Of a stretch of DNA of 64,000 nucleotides, positions 56,135 to 64,000 are shown piece after piece. Made by a program: the position numbers and the translations under genes. Below the pieces are notes generated by a model that did not search any database, had not been told where the DNA came from, and saw nothing but the letters and a program-made list of their open reading frames with translations. Origin of the DNA: Sphingomonas sp. Y57 (GTDB lineage: Bacteria; Pseudomonadota; Alphaproteobacteria; Sphingomonadales; Sphingomonadaceae); the NCBI RefSeq assembly GCF_001015195.1, contig NZ_LDES01000109.1, positions 82,188 to 146,187 on the forward strand, given 5' to 3'. The first letter of the stretch is position 1. Every line of letters begins with the position of its first letter.

Positions 56135-56719
56135 TCAAGGGCGATAATGGCGGACGTCGCGGGTGAACCATGTGCTGAGCGTCACGCGGTCGCCGCCGGC
56201 CACTTGCCTCACCCCATGGGTGGCGCGCTCGTCGCTCGGATAGAAAACCAGCGTCCCGGTTCGCGGCGTACTGAGATAATAGCCGTCATGTTCGTTGCGG
56301 ATGAAGGTCTCGCCACCAGAATAATCGTCGTTACAATAGGTTACGGCCGAATAATGACGGCAGCTCATAATATCGTCATCGCCCGGATACCGATCGTCCT
56401 TATGCTCGTCCATGCTCTTCCCCGGTCTCCAGCGGACGAGATCGGTGAAATGCGGGAAGACGATCTCGCGCATCGCGAGGCAGATGAGCTGGCCGACCAT
56501 GAGCCGGTAGCCGCCGATCAGGTGGCGCAGCTCCCCATCCTCCCAATGGTCGAAGGCGAAGGTGTCGCCATCATGCCAGGGTAGCTTGGCCGCGTCGGCC
56601 GCGCCGAAGGGCTTGTCGGTACGGTTGCGGGCGAGCGCGCAGAGCCGTTCGCAGATCGCCGGGTTCAACGCGCCGTCGAAGCGATGGATCATCGCCGATC
56701 CGGTTTCGACCTTCTGCAC
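56135..56719 (-). CDS. 2-oxoglutarate/Fe(II)-dependent oxygenase (prolyl 4-hydroxylase-like)
   Basis: A 194-residue jelly-roll oxygenase. The first two iron ligands are in KSMDEHKDDRYPG (HxD), the distal histidine in ERATHGVRQVAGGDRVTLST, where the following arginine binds 2-oxoglutarate. VTYCNDDYSGGETFIRN is the sheet typical of prolyl 4-hydroxylase alpha-subunit homologues. Its protein or small-molecule substrate is unknown. Confidence 0.9.
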   Translation of the reverse strand: MQKVETGSAMIHRFDGALNPAICERLCALARNRTDKPFGAADAAKLPWHDGDTFAFDHWEDGELRHLIGGYRLMVGQLICLAMREIVFPHFTDLVRWRPGKSMDEHKDDRYPGDDDIMSCRHYSAVTYCNDDYSGGETFIRNEHDGYYLSTPRTGTLVFYPSDERATHGVRQVAGGDRVTLSTWFTRDVRHYRP

Positions 56720-56830
56720 GCCCGCCGCCCCCCTGCCGCCGCCCGCACCGGATTAGGGCGGAAGCGCGGGCGAGCACAAGCCGTTTGGACGCCGCCGGAG
56801 CCTCGGACGATGCCCGGCGGCTCCGGCATG

Positions 56831-57442
56831 TCAGGCCGCCTGCTGCAACCCCGACGCATTGTCGAGGGCCAGCGCCCGGATCGCAGCGGGGCGTTCGCGG
56901 CAGCGGGTCATATAGGCGTCGATGGTGGGGCTTTCGGGAAAGACCTGGCGTCCGAAGGCCAGTGCGCTCGCGATCAGCAGGTCGGCTCCGGTGAAGCGAT
57001 CACCCATCATATAGGGGCCTTGCGCCAGCGCCTGCTCGATCCGCCGGACGACCTGCGCATGATAACGCTGGCGCATCGGCGCGCGTTCGAGTTCGCCGGT
57101 CATCGCAGCGACCATCGCCGGTTCCATCTCCGCCGCATACCAGGCAAGCCAGGTCAGATAGGCGCCGCGCTGCGGATCGCCGGGAAGCGGCCCGAGCCCG
57201 GCCCGGGGAAAAGCCTCGGTCAGATAGAGGACGATAGCCACCGATTCGGCGGCGAGGTTGCCGTCATGGGCGATCGCGGGGACGCGCTGGTCGGGGTGCG
57301 GGTTGCCGGGATCGGGGCTACCCTCGCCGGTCATCGGGCGAAAGATCGACACGGGCCTGATCTCATAGGGGGCGCCGATCTCCTCCAGCAGCCAGATCAT
57401 CCGGGACGAGCGGGACTGGGGCGCGTGGTAGAGCGTGATCAT
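56831..57442 (-). CDS. Glutathione S-transferase family protein
   Basis: 203 residues. The thioredoxin-like half begins ITLYHAPQSRSSRMIWLLEE and contains PDQRVPAIAHDGNLAAESVA (cis-proline and glutathione contact). The helical half holds MGDRFTGADLLIASALAFG. It is transcribed divergently from a WYL-domain regulator, with a clean palindrome between them, which suggests regulated expression. Confidence 0.93.
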   Translation of the reverse strand: MITLYHAPQSRSSRMIWLLEEIGAPYEIRPVSIFRPMTGEGSPDPGNPHPDQRVPAIAHDGNLAAESVAIVLYLTEAFPRAGLGPLPGDPQRGAYLTWLAWYAAEMEPAMVAAMTGELERAPMRQRYHAQVVRRIEQALAQGPYMMGDRFTGADLLIASALAFGRQVFPESPTIDAYMTRCRERPAAIRALALDNASGLQQAA

Positions 57443-57516
57443 GGCGGATGTTCCTTCCTTATCGCCGGTGCCGGACGGCTTGCCCGGCGCGACGATGCCG
57501 TATTAAACCTCCCCTG

Positions 57517-57534
57517 CTGACAGCATATTGTCAG
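57517..57534. promoter_or_regulatory. Palindromic operator candidate between GST and WYL regulator
   Basis: CTGACA-GCATAT-TGTCAG is a perfect 6+6 inverted repeat, extended by one more near-match on each side. It is 13 nt before the regulator ATG and about 75 nt from the GST start, a good position for autoregulation by the WYL protein. Confidence 0.5.
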
Positions 57535-57547
57535 TAGGGAGACGGGC

Positions 57548-58249
57548 ATGCGCCGTGCCGACAGGCTGTTTCAGATCATCCAGATCCTGCGGCGTTCGAA
57601 CCGCGCGATCACCGCTGCTGACATAGCGGGGGAACTGGAGGTATCGCCGCGCACCGTCTACCGCGACATCGCCGACCTGATCGGGCAGCAGGTGCCGATC
57701 CGTGGCGAGGCGGGCTTCGGCTATATCCTCGACGATGCGTTCGACATGCCGCCGCTGATGCTGACGCCCGACGAGATCGAGGCGGCGGTGCTCGGCGCGC
57801 AATGGGTGGCGGGGCGGGGTGATCCGGTGCTCGCCGGGGCGGCGCGCGACCTGATCGCCAAGATCACCTCGGTCGTCCCCGAACGGCTGCGATCCTATGT
57901 GGCGTTGCCTGCGATCGCGGCTCGGCCCGCCTGTGCGCCGCGCGACGGCATCGACATCGCCCGGGCGCGTTCGTCGATCCATGAGGGGCGCAAGATCAGG
58001 ATCGACTATCGCGACGAGCAGGGGCGGGCGACGAGCCGCGTGATCTGGCCGGTCGTCATCGGTTTCTTCGACAGCGCGAGGATGCTCGCCGCCTGGTGCG
58101 AGCTACGCCAGGATTTCCGCCATTTCCGTACGGATCGCGTGGTCTCGGCGGACTTTCTGGACGAACGCCACGGCGCCCGTCCCGGCGAGCTGCGCCTGCG
58201 CTGGAAACGCCATATGGCCGAGAGGCACGGGCCGTCCTTTCCGGGATGA
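57548..58249 (+). CDS. YafY-like HTH/WYL-domain transcriptional regulator
   Basis: A 233-residue regulator. An N-terminal HTH_11/DeoR-like domain (RRADRLFQIIQILRRSNRAI ... VSPRTVYRDIADLI) is followed by a WYL-type domain (RKIRIDYRDEQGRATSR ... WPVVIGFFDSARMLAAWCEL). WYL proteins sense nucleotide-like or other small ligands. It is divergent from the GST gene across the CTGACA palindrome. Confidence 0.92.
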   Translation: MRRADRLFQIIQILRRSNRAITAADIAGELEVSPRTVYRDIADLIGQQVPIRGEAGFGYILDDAFDMPPLMLTPDEIEAAVLGAQWVAGRGDPVLAGAARDLIAKITSVVPERLRSYVALPAIAARPACAPRDGIDIARARSSIHEGRKIRIDYRDEQGRATSRVIWPVVIGFFDSARMLAAWCELRQDFRHFRTDRVVSADFLDERHGARPGELRLRWKRHMAERHGPSFPG

Positions 58250-58268
58250 GACGGCGATTTGAGGAGAG

Positions 58269-58345
<77 letters not shown>

Positions 58346-58407
58346 GTTGAGGGGCGCTTAGCAAAGCGATCCGCGAACCGCCAGCGCAATTTCGGATCGC
58401 GGCCCAG

Positions 58408-58794
58408 CTATTTCGGCGCGCCCGTGATCGGCTGGAATTTGCCGAGGCCGCAGCTCGCGCCGCGTGGGACCGGGGAGGCGTTGAGGACGGTAATGATGTC
58501 GACGGAGCAAAGCTGCGACAGCGACGTCGCATAACCGAAGCGTTCCTCGAAGCCGAGGCCGGGACAGCTCTGCGGCAGGACGTTGCGATAGACCTTGCCG
58601 CCGGTCATGTAGAAGTCGATCGTCCGATCGTCGCGGACGCGCGTGTTGCGGATCGAACGCAGCTGGATGCAGTTCTCCGCCGGGCCCGCCGGTTTGATCT
58701 TGGCTTCCTGCTCCGGCTTCAGCGGCCGCGCATCGGCGGTCATGCCGGCGGCGGCCAGCATCAGCGCCGCCGCGCCCGCGATCATCCTGCTCAT
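58408..58794 (-). CDS. DUF6491-type secreted protein
   Basis: A 128-residue protein with a signal peptide (MIAGAAALMLAAAGMTADA). The mature part has NCIQLRSIRNTRVRDDRTI, MTGGKVYRNVLPQSCPGLGF and TSLSQLCSVDIITV, the blocks of the DUF6491 family as I recall it. Four cysteines could form two disulfides. Role unknown. Confidence 0.82.
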   Translation of the reverse strand: MSRMIAGAAALMLAAAGMTADARPLKPEQEAKIKPAGPAENCIQLRSIRNTRVRDDRTIDFYMTGGKVYRNVLPQSCPGLGFEERFGYATSLSQLCSVDIITVLNASPVPRGASCGLGKFQPITGAPK

Positions 58795-58882
58795 CGCCGT
58801 CTCCTGTCGCCTCCGGGTGCTTCGGCCCGCTGTCCGCGCGACTATACGCTCGAATCGCGAGGAGGTTACGGAAAAAAACTGG

Positions 58883-59539
58883 TCAGGCCGTCCTGGCCGC
58901 GGGCGGCGGAGGCGTCTTGGGCTTGAACGTGCACAGGTCCGCGACCGGACAGCGCCAGCATTCGGGCTTGCGCGCCTTGCAGATGTAGCGGCCGTGGAGG
59001 ATCAGCCAGTGGTGCGCACCTTGCAGAAAGGGCTTGGGCGTCACCTTCTCCAGCTTCAGCTCAACCTGGAGGACGTTCTTGCCGGGGGCCAGCCCGGTGC
59101 GGTTGGCGACGCGGAAGATATGGGTATCGACCGCGATCGTCTCCGCGCCGAAGGCGGTGTTCATCACCACATTGGCGGTCTTGCGGCCGACGCCGGGCAG
59201 CTCCTCCAGCGCCTCGCGGTCGCGAGGCACCTCCCCGCCATATTTGTCCACCAGGATGCGGGCCGCGGCGATGACGTTCTTCGCCTTGGTGTTGAACAGG
59301 CCGATCGTCTTGATGTGCTGCTTGAGCCCTTCCTCGCCCAGTTCGAGCATCTGCTGTGGCGTGGTGACCCTGGCGAACAGCGGGCCGGTCGCCTTGTTCA
59401 CCCCCACGTCGGTCGCCTGCGCCGACAGCGCCACCGCGACGAGCAGGGTATAGGGGTTCACATAGTTGAGCTCGGTTTCCGGTGCGGGATCGTCTTCCGC
59501 GAGCCGCCGGTAGAATTCGAAGATGTCCGCCTTCTTCAT
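58883..59539 (-). CDS. nth: Endonuclease III
   Basis: A 218-residue DNA glycosylase/AP-lyase for oxidised pyrimidines. It has the helix-hairpin-helix LPGVGRKTANVV with the catalytic lysine, the catalytic aspartate in VDTHIFRVANRTGL, and a C-terminal 4Fe-4S cluster CKARKPECWRCPVADLC. The ATG at 59539 overlaps the dapB stop (ATGA), so it is coupled to dapB. Confidence 0.96.
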   Translation of the reverse strand: MKKADIFEFYRRLAEDDPAPETELNYVNPYTLLVAVALSAQATDVGVNKATGPLFARVTTPQQMLELGEEGLKQHIKTIGLFNTKAKNVIAAARILVDKYGGEVPRDREALEELPGVGRKTANVVMNTAFGAETIAVDTHIFRVANRTGLAPGKNVLQVELKLEKVTPKPFLQGAHHWLILHGRYICKARKPECWRCPVADLCTFKPKTPPPPAARTA

Positions 59540-60294
59540 AGGCCGAGCACGTCGCCCATAGCGTAGCGACCAGCGGGGCGGCCCGCCACCCACTGGCAGG
59601 CCTTGACCGCACCGCGCGCGAAAATGGCGCGGTTCTCGGCGCGGTGGCCGAGCTCGATCCGCTCATTGTCGGTCGCGAACACGACCATATGGTCGCCGGC
59701 GACCGATCCGCCGCGCAAGGAGGCATAGCCGATCGTGCCTTCCTCGCGCGGGCGATCATTGCCATGGCCGATCCGGTCGAAGCGGTTGAGCTCTTCCGGG
59801 GTCGCCGCGCGGCCCTGCGCCGCGGCCGCCCCCAGCAGCAGCGCGGTGCCCGACGGAGCATCGACCTTGTGCCGGTGGTGCATCTCGACGATCTCGATGT
59901 CCCAGTCGGAGCCGAGCCGGGCCGCCGTCTCGCGCACCAGATGGGCGAGGATGTTGACGCCCAGCGAGGTGTTCGCCGACTGGAGCACCGCCAGGCCGCG
60001 CGCAGCGGCGTCATCGATCAGGCTGTGGTGCTCGGGCTGGAGGCCGGTGGTGCCGACCACCAGCGCGACCTTGGCCGCCAGCGCCGCCTCGAGATGCCCG
60101 GCAAGCGCGGACGGCGCCGAGAAGTCGACCAGTACGTCGCTGGCTGCCGCAAGCGCGGCGGCGTCGCCGTGCGATCCGAACACCGCGCCATCCTGATCGA
60201 TTCCGCCGGAGAGGGCGGCGCCGAGTTCCGGGGCCACGGCGGCGATCGCGCGGCCCATCCGTCCGTTCGCGCCCAATATCCCGATCACCGTCAT
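59536..60294 (-). CDS. dapB: 4-hydroxy-tetrahydrodipicolinate reductase
   Basis: DapB makes tetrahydrodipicolinate in the lysine/meso-diaminopimelate pathway. 252 residues with the nucleotide motif GILGANGRMGRAIA, LVVGTTGLQPEH and the active-site HHRHKVDAPSGTALLLG. AGGGG precedes the ATG at 60294; the frame is open to 60498 but upstream sequence lacks homology. Confidence 0.96.
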   Translation of the reverse strand: MTVIGILGANGRMGRAIAAVAPELGAALSGGIDQDGAVFGSHGDAAALAAASDVLVDFSAPSALAGHLEAALAAKVALVVGTTGLQPEHHSLIDDAAARGLAVLQSANTSLGVNILAHLVRETAARLGSDWDIEIVEMHHRHKVDAPSGTALLLGAAAAQGRAATPEELNRFDRIGHGNDRPREEGTIGYASLRGGSVAGDHMVVFATDNERIELGHRAENRAIFARGAVKACQWVAGRPAGRYAMGDVLGL

Positions 60295-60421
60295 GTCGTG
60301 CCCCTCGTCTTCGTCGCGCGCTTCATGGCGGGCGGCGGTGCGCGACGCAAGCATGCGATAGTCGCTGGCGTTGCGGCGGCCGTCATGCTCAAACGGAAGC
60401 GCCGGGGGAAAGGAGGCTCGC

Positions 60422-60754
60422 ATGGTTCCGTCGGACTGGATGTTCTCGCTTGAATCCGCACTCGCCACGCTGCCCGAAGGGCCCGGCGGTCGCTTCACTT
60501 ACCCGATCCGGCACGGTTCGATGCGGATCGGCGTCTATGCCCCCCTCGATATCGACGAGCAGGCCCCGCACGAGCAGGACGAGCTCTACATCATCGCCTC
60601 GGGCACCGGCACCTTCACCAAGAATGGCGAGCGGCGGCCGTTCAAGCCGGGAGACGCGATCTTCGTCGAGGCGCATGCGCTGCACCGGTTCGAGGATTTC
60701 AGCGACGATTTCGCGACCTGGGTGATCTTCTGGGGGCCGAAGGGCGGCGAATGA
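60422..60754 (+). CDS. Cupin domain protein
   Basis: A 110-residue single cupin barrel. QAPHEQDELYIIASGTGTFT is cupin motif 1 with histidine and glutamate ligands; GDAIFVEAHALHRFED is motif 2 with the second histidine pair. It likely binds one metal and could be a small-molecule or sugar-binding cupin. AAAGGAGG lies just before the ATG. Its stop overlaps the DUF922 gene start (ATGA). Confidence 0.9.
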   Translation: MVPSDWMFSLESALATLPEGPGGRFTYPIRHGSMRIGVYAPLDIDEQAPHEQDELYIIASGTGTFTKNGERRPFKPGDAIFVEAHALHRFEDFSDDFATWVIFWGPKGGE

Positions 60755-61305
60755 TCCTGTCGCTCGGGCTGGCCCTCACCGCGGCGACGAGCGCCGAGGT
60801 TCCCGCATCGTCGCCCTTCGCCGGCATGCCCAACCTCACATTCCGCTATTATGCGGTGGAAGGCCGCACCCCCGCCGAGATCTATGCCTCGATGCGTGCG
60901 CGGGCGCCGCAGAAGGGCGACGGCGTCGCGCATACCGCCTGGCACATACGGGCAGGATGGCGCCAGATGCGGCGCGGCCGGACCTGCGCGGTCGCCGATC
61001 CTACCACCAGCCTCTCGATCACCGTCGTCCTGCCACGGCTTGCCACCACCGAGGGGGTGACTCCGGAAGGGCGTGCCTTCTGGGAGCGTACGATGCATGG
61101 GCTGGAGGTCCACGAGGCGGGCCATGCGCGGATAGCGATCGACCATCGCAACGATTTCGTGAAAGCGGCGGCGAAGGCGAGCTGCGGGTCCATCAAGGAG
61201 GTGGCTAAGCGCACGCAGGAGCGGATCGAGGAAATCCAGGAGGATTATGATCGTCGAACGCGGCATGGGCTGACGCAGATTCCATCGCCGGAGGAGGCGC
61301 GATGA
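60751..61305 (+). CDS. DUF922 (HExxH) putative zinc protease, secreted or membrane
   Basis: 184 residues with a short N-terminal hydrophobic leader (ILSLGLALTAATSAE). The HEAGHARIAIDH motif at 121-132 is the HExxH zincin signature of DUF922. The segment TFRYYAVEGRTPAEIYASM is the conserved N-terminal block of the family. The gene overlaps the cupin before it and the sirtuin after it, both ATGA-style. Zinc protease activity is inferred, not shown. Confidence 0.88.
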   Translation: MILSLGLALTAATSAEVPASSPFAGMPNLTFRYYAVEGRTPAEIYASMRARAPQKGDGVAHTAWHIRAGWRQMRRGRTCAVADPTTSLSITVVLPRLATTEGVTPEGRAFWERTMHGLEVHEAGHARIAIDHRNDFVKAAAKASCGSIKEVAKRTQERIEEIQEDYDRRTRHGLTQIPSPEEAR

Positions 61306-62012
61306 CCGACATCCGCAACATCGTCGTCCTGACCGGCGCCGGTATCTCGGCGGAGAGCGGCCTCAACACCTTTCGCGGGCCGGGCGGCCTGTGGGAGGGG
61401 CATCGGGTCGAGGATATCTGCACGCCCGAGGCGCTGGCGCGCAATCGGGCGCTGGTGCTGGACTTCTACGACCAGCGGCGGAAGGCGCTGTCGACGGTCG
61501 AGCCCAATGCCGGGCACCTCGCGCTCGCGCGGCTCGATCGCGAATGGCGGGGCGGGCTGCTGATCGTCACCCAGAATGTCGACGACCTGCACGAGAGGGC
61601 CGGCGCGCGGCGGATGCTGCACATGCATGGCGAGCTGATGTCGGCCTTCTGCGAGCATTGCGGCCATCGCCAGCGGTTCGGCGGGTCAATGCTCGATGGT
61701 ACCCAATGCGGCGGTTGCGGCGCGGCAGACACGCTGCGACCGGACATCGTCTTCTTCGGCGAGATGCCATATGAGATGGACCGGATCGACGCGGCGCTCA
61801 GCGAGGCCGACCTGTTCGTGTCGATCGGCACCTCGGGCGCGGTCTATCCTGCGGCGGGCTATGTCCAGCAGGCGCGTCGCGCCGGGATCGAGACACTCGA
61901 ACTCAACCTGGAGCCGTCGGGGGGGAGCTATTTCTTCCACGAGACGCGGCTGGGCCCGGCAGGGCATCTGGTGCCGGCCTGGGTGGAGGAGATGCTGGTG
62001 AACCATCAATAG
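61302..62012 (+). CDS. cobB: Sir2-family NAD+-dependent deacylase (CobB-like, class III)
   Basis: A 236-residue sirtuin. TGAGISAESGLNTFRG binds NAD, TQNVDDLHERAG and HMHGEL (catalytic H109) form the active site, and C117, C120, C136 and C139 form the zinc finger. Tyr56 and Arg59 in DFYDQRR give the Y-x-x-R motif that marks class III sirtuins such as E. coli CobB and human SIRT5, which also remove succinyl and malonyl groups. Coupled to the DUF922 gene. Confidence 0.94.
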   Translation: MTDIRNIVVLTGAGISAESGLNTFRGPGGLWEGHRVEDICTPEALARNRALVLDFYDQRRKALSTVEPNAGHLALARLDREWRGGLLIVTQNVDDLHERAGARRMLHMHGELMSAFCEHCGHRQRFGGSMLDGTQCGGCGAADTLRPDIVFFGEMPYEMDRIDAALSEADLFVSIGTSGAVYPAAGYVQQARRAGIETLELNLEPSGGSYFFHETRLGPAGHLVPAWVEEMLVNHQ

Positions 62013-62015
62013 AAG

Positions 62016-62098
62016 CGTCGTCCCGGCGGCGGCCGGGATCTCGGGAGATGGGGTGCCGTCCTTGCCTCCTGAGGTTCCGGCCTCCGCCGGAACGACGT
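62016..62098. repeat. REP-like inverted repeat pair
   Basis: CGTCGTCCCGGCGGCGGCCG and TTCCGGCCTCCGCCGGAACG are inverse variants of the window's REP core, placed between the convergent cobB and era genes. Confidence 0.65.
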
Positions 62099-62108
62099 GC
62101 GGGATGGC

Positions 62109-63002
62109 TCAATCCACCCAGTCGAGGCCGATCTCGCGGTAGAGGCCGCGGTCCTCGCCCCACTTCTCGGCGACCTTGACGTGAAGGAAGAGGTGGACCT
62201 TGCGTTCGAGCAGGGTCTCCAGCTCGGCGCGGGCGCGCGTGCCGATCTCCTTCAGGCGGACGCCCCGCTTGCCCAGCACGATCGCCTTCTGGGTGTCGCG
62301 CGCGACCAGTATCTGCTGGTGGATAGCGACCGATCCGTCGCGCCGCTCCTCATATTTCTCGGTCTCGATCGCCGAATCATAGGGGAGCTCGGCGTGGAGC
62401 TGGAGGTAGAGCTGTTCGCGGGTCACCTCGGCGGCGAGCATCCGGTCGGTGGCGTCGGAGACCTGCTCCTCGGGGAAGTGCCATGGGCCTTCGGGCACCC
62501 GATCGGCCAGCGTCTGGCGTAGGTCGGCGACGCCGTCGCCGGTCGCGGCGGAGACCATGAAGATCGCTTCGGGGCTGAGCTTCTCCTGAAGGCGCACCGC
62601 CAGTTCGAGCAGGCTCTCCTTCGAGCAGATGTCGACCTTGTTGAGCACCACCAGCTTGGGCTCTCGCCGCTGGGCGAGCGTGTCGAGCAGCTCGCCGATA
62701 CGGTGGGTGATGCCGGTCTTGGCGTCGATCACGAAGGCGATCAGGTCCGCATCCTGCGCGCCGCCCCAGGCGGCGGCGACCATCGCCCGGTCGAGCCGGC
62801 GGCGCGGCGCGAAGATACCCGGGGTGTCGACGAGCAATATCTGGCTCTCGCCCGCGATCGCGACGCCGATTAGCCGGGTGCGCGTGGTCTGCGCCTTGGG
62901 ACTGACGATCGCGACCTTCTGTCCGACCAGCGCATTGACGAGGGTGGACTTGCCCGCATTGGGGGCACCGACGACGGCGACGAAGCCGCAGCGTTCGGTC
63001 AT
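62109..63002 (-). CDS. era: GTPase Era
   Basis: A 297-residue 16S rRNA-maturation GTPase. G1 is VVGAPNAGKST, G3 VDTPGIFAPRR and G4 LNKVDICSK; the C-terminal KH domain contains KAIVLGKRGVRLKEIG. The ATG overlaps the rnc stop (ATGA), the classic rnc-era pair. No recO follows. Confidence 0.97.
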   Translation of the reverse strand: MTERCGFVAVVGAPNAGKSTLVNALVGQKVAIVSPKAQTTRTRLIGVAIAGESQILLVDTPGIFAPRRRLDRAMVAAAWGGAQDADLIAFVIDAKTGITHRIGELLDTLAQRREPKLVVLNKVDICSKESLLELAVRLQEKLSPEAIFMVSAATGDGVADLRQTLADRVPEGPWHFPEEQVSDATDRMLAAEVTREQLYLQLHAELPYDSAIETEKYEERRDGSVAIHQQILVARDTQKAIVLGKRGVRLKEIGTRARAELETLLERKVHLFLHVKVAEKWGEDRGLYREIGLDWVD

Positions 63003-63667
63003 GACAATTTCTCCAGAAGCGCCTTGGCGGCGGCGGTTTCGGCTTCCTGCTTCGAGCTGCCCTCGGCGCTCGCTTCGGCGCGGCCGGGGATGGCGACGGT
63101 GACGGTGAAGCGCGGCGCATGGTGCGGGCCGCTGCGGTTGCCCATGGTGTAGACGGGCGGCTTGCAGCGATGGGCCGCGGCCCATTCCTGCAACGCCGAC
63201 TTGGGGTGCTTCGGCGCCTGCGCCTGGCCGGTGGCGCGGTCTCCCCAGGCGCGGCGGACGAATGCCTGCGCGGCGTCGAGCCCGCCTTCGAGGTACAGCG
63301 CGCCGATCAGCGCCTCGACCACGTCGCCGAGCACATTGTCGCTATGCACCGCGCCGTCGTCGCGCGCCTGCTTGCCGAGCTTCATATGGGTGGCGACGCC
63401 GATCGCGCGGCCGACGTCGGCGCAGGTCTCGCGGCTGACGATCGCGTTGAGGCGGCGTGACAGCTTGCCTTCGGGTTCGTCCGGGAACAGTTCGAACAGC
63501 CAGGCGCCGGCCACCAGGCCGAGCACCCGATCGCCGAGAAATTCCAGCCGTTCATAATGGTTCGGGCCGTAGCTGCCATGGGTCAGCGCACGATCGAACA
63601 GGGCGAGGTCGCGCGGTTCGTGGCCGAGCGTATCGGCGATCCAGGCGCGAAGGGCGGTTTCGTTCAT
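62999..63667 (-). CDS. rnc: Ribonuclease III
   Basis: A 222-residue double-stranded RNA endonuclease. YERLEFLGDRVLGLV is the RNase III signature (with arginine where many have serine). SDNVLGDVVEALIGALYLEG holds the second metal-binding cluster. The C-terminal double-stranded RNA-binding domain has PKSALQEWAAAHRCKPP and GSSKQEAETAAAKALLEKL. ATG at 63667. It cuts rRNA precursors and other duplex RNAs. Confidence 0.96.
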   Translation of the reverse strand: MNETALRAWIADTLGHEPRDLALFDRALTHGSYGPNHYERLEFLGDRVLGLVAGAWLFELFPDEPEGKLSRRLNAIVSRETCADVGRAIGVATHMKLGKQARDDGAVHSDNVLGDVVEALIGALYLEGGLDAAQAFVRRAWGDRATGQAQAPKHPKSALQEWAAAHRCKPPVYTMGNRSGPHHAPRFTVTVAIPGRAEASAEGSSKQEAETAAAKALLEKLS

Positions 63668-63729
63668 CGCGCGCGCCTTAGCCGATCGCGGGGATTGCGT
63701 CACCTCCGCCCGCGCGGCAGGGTGATGGA

Positions 63730-63906
63730 ATGGGTGACGTGGTCAATCTCAACAAGGCGCGCAAGGCCAGGGCGCGGTCCGACGCAAAGGCGACGGCCGA
63801 GGCCAATCGCGCGAAATTCGGCCGCACAAGGGCGGAGAAGGAGCGCGACGGGATCGAGAAGGCGCGCGCCGACAGGCTGATCGACGGCGCGAAGCTGGAG
63901 GATTAG
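63730..63906 (+). CDS. DUF4169 family small protein
   Basis: A 58-residue protein beginning MGDVVNLNKARKARARSDAK and continuing FGRTRAEKERDGIEKARADR. The strongly charged, helical, Arg/Lys/Glu-rich composition and the opening VVNLNKARK match DUF4169, a small alphaproteobacterial family. The start ATG is at 63730. It is divergent from rnc with 62 nt between the starts. Confidence 0.85.
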   Translation: MGDVVNLNKARKARARSDAKATAEANRAKFGRTRAEKERDGIEKARADRLIDGAKLED

Positions 63907-63910
63907 CAAG

Positions 63911-63938
63911 CCGTCACCCCGGCGGAGGCCGGGGTCTC
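63911..63938. repeat. REP-like palindrome
   Basis: CCGTCACCCCGGCGGAGGCCGGGGT is a compact inverted repeat, 5 nt after the DUF4169 stop; a partner may lie beyond the window. Confidence 0.6.
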
Positions 63939-64000
63939 GGCAGGCCGGGACGGAGTGGAGGTGGCGCGACTCTCCGGATATCCCGTGAGTTTGCAAACGA

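Noticed and set aside
54510..56584. Long frames in other registers across the flippase and oxygenase region
   Set aside because: They are Arg/Gly/Asp-rich shadows; the flippase frame shows regular hydrophobic helices.
58429..58530. A tail overlap of the tRNA-Arg area with small plus-strand frames
   Set aside because: These frames pass through the tRNA and the DUF6491 gene antisense and lack a ribosome site.

Overview
The window is chromosomal DNA from a high-GC alphaproteobacterium, most likely a member of the Sphingomonadaceae (Sphingomonas/Rhizorhabdus type). This placement is inferred from gene content: a tonB-exbB-exbD-exbD cassette, a CpdR-type receiver beside an N-formylglutamate amidohydrolase, DUF1192, DUF4169 and DUF6491-type proteins, SapC, a short-form ArgC, and a Tgt with the DSGGYQ variant known from Zymomonas. 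About 70 protein genes, two tRNAs and one candidate structured RNA are packed tightly, often with 1-8 nt overlaps. I see no insertion sequence, prophage, integrase, CRISPR array, rRNA or replication origin. The region reads as core chromosome.

Layout. 1-5.4 kb: an EamA exporter (cut by the window edge), argC, an NlpC/P60 hydrolase overlapping a MarR regulator, then an M17 aminopeptidase coupled to two hotdog thioesterases. 5.5-13.5 kb: kup, purC, an alpha/beta hydrolase lacking its nucleophile serine, a ferredoxin-NADP reductase, an M61 peptidase, and a LysR regulator divergent from a 56-residue ORF. 13.6-22.7 kb: parC, an EAL protein with a degenerate GGDEF domain, the DUF1285-Nudix-cca operon, a GNAT, a GST, and a FolM-like pteridine reductase coupled to folB. 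22.7-26.4 kb: a secreted unknown and the TonB energy-transduction operon ending in a strong terminator. 26.5-36.3 kb: a PfkB sugar/nucleoside kinase, an xdhC-mocA pair, a YbbA/YbbP-type ABC exporter, clpA, a DUF1192 protein and a quinone oxidoreductase.

36.3-46 kb: a DUF488-KTSC-DUF72-DUF4142 run, a TSUP permease, tgt, a TIM-barrel isomerase, tRNA-Val(GAC) with its terminator, cpdR, hutG, a candidate 6S-like RNA, sapC and an FAD-linked oxidoreductase. 46-54.6 kb: a secreted unknown, a DEAD-box helicase, a repeat-rich spacer, an M20 peptidase, a phospholipase D-like protein, and a light-sensing module in which heme oxygenase (biliverdin supply) lies 4 nt upstream of a bacteriophytochrome-HWE kinase-receiver hybrid. 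54.6-64 kb: a polysaccharide flippase, a 2OG-Fe(II) oxygenase, a GST divergent from a WYL regulator across a palindrome, tRNA-Arg(CCG), a DUF6491-type protein, nth-dapB, a cupin-DUF922-sirtuin operon, rnc-era, and a DUF4169 ORF.

Intergenic gaps carry a recurrent REP-like inverted repeat (core CGTCATCCCGGC / GCCGGGATGACG). The strongest leads are the coupled heme oxygenase-bacteriophytochrome module, the structured RNA upstream of a minus-strand terminator near 43.4 kb, the 56-residue ORF with a near-perfect Shine-Dalgarno, the nucleophile-less hydrolase and the protease-sirtuin operon. None of these is shown here to be a wholly new system.
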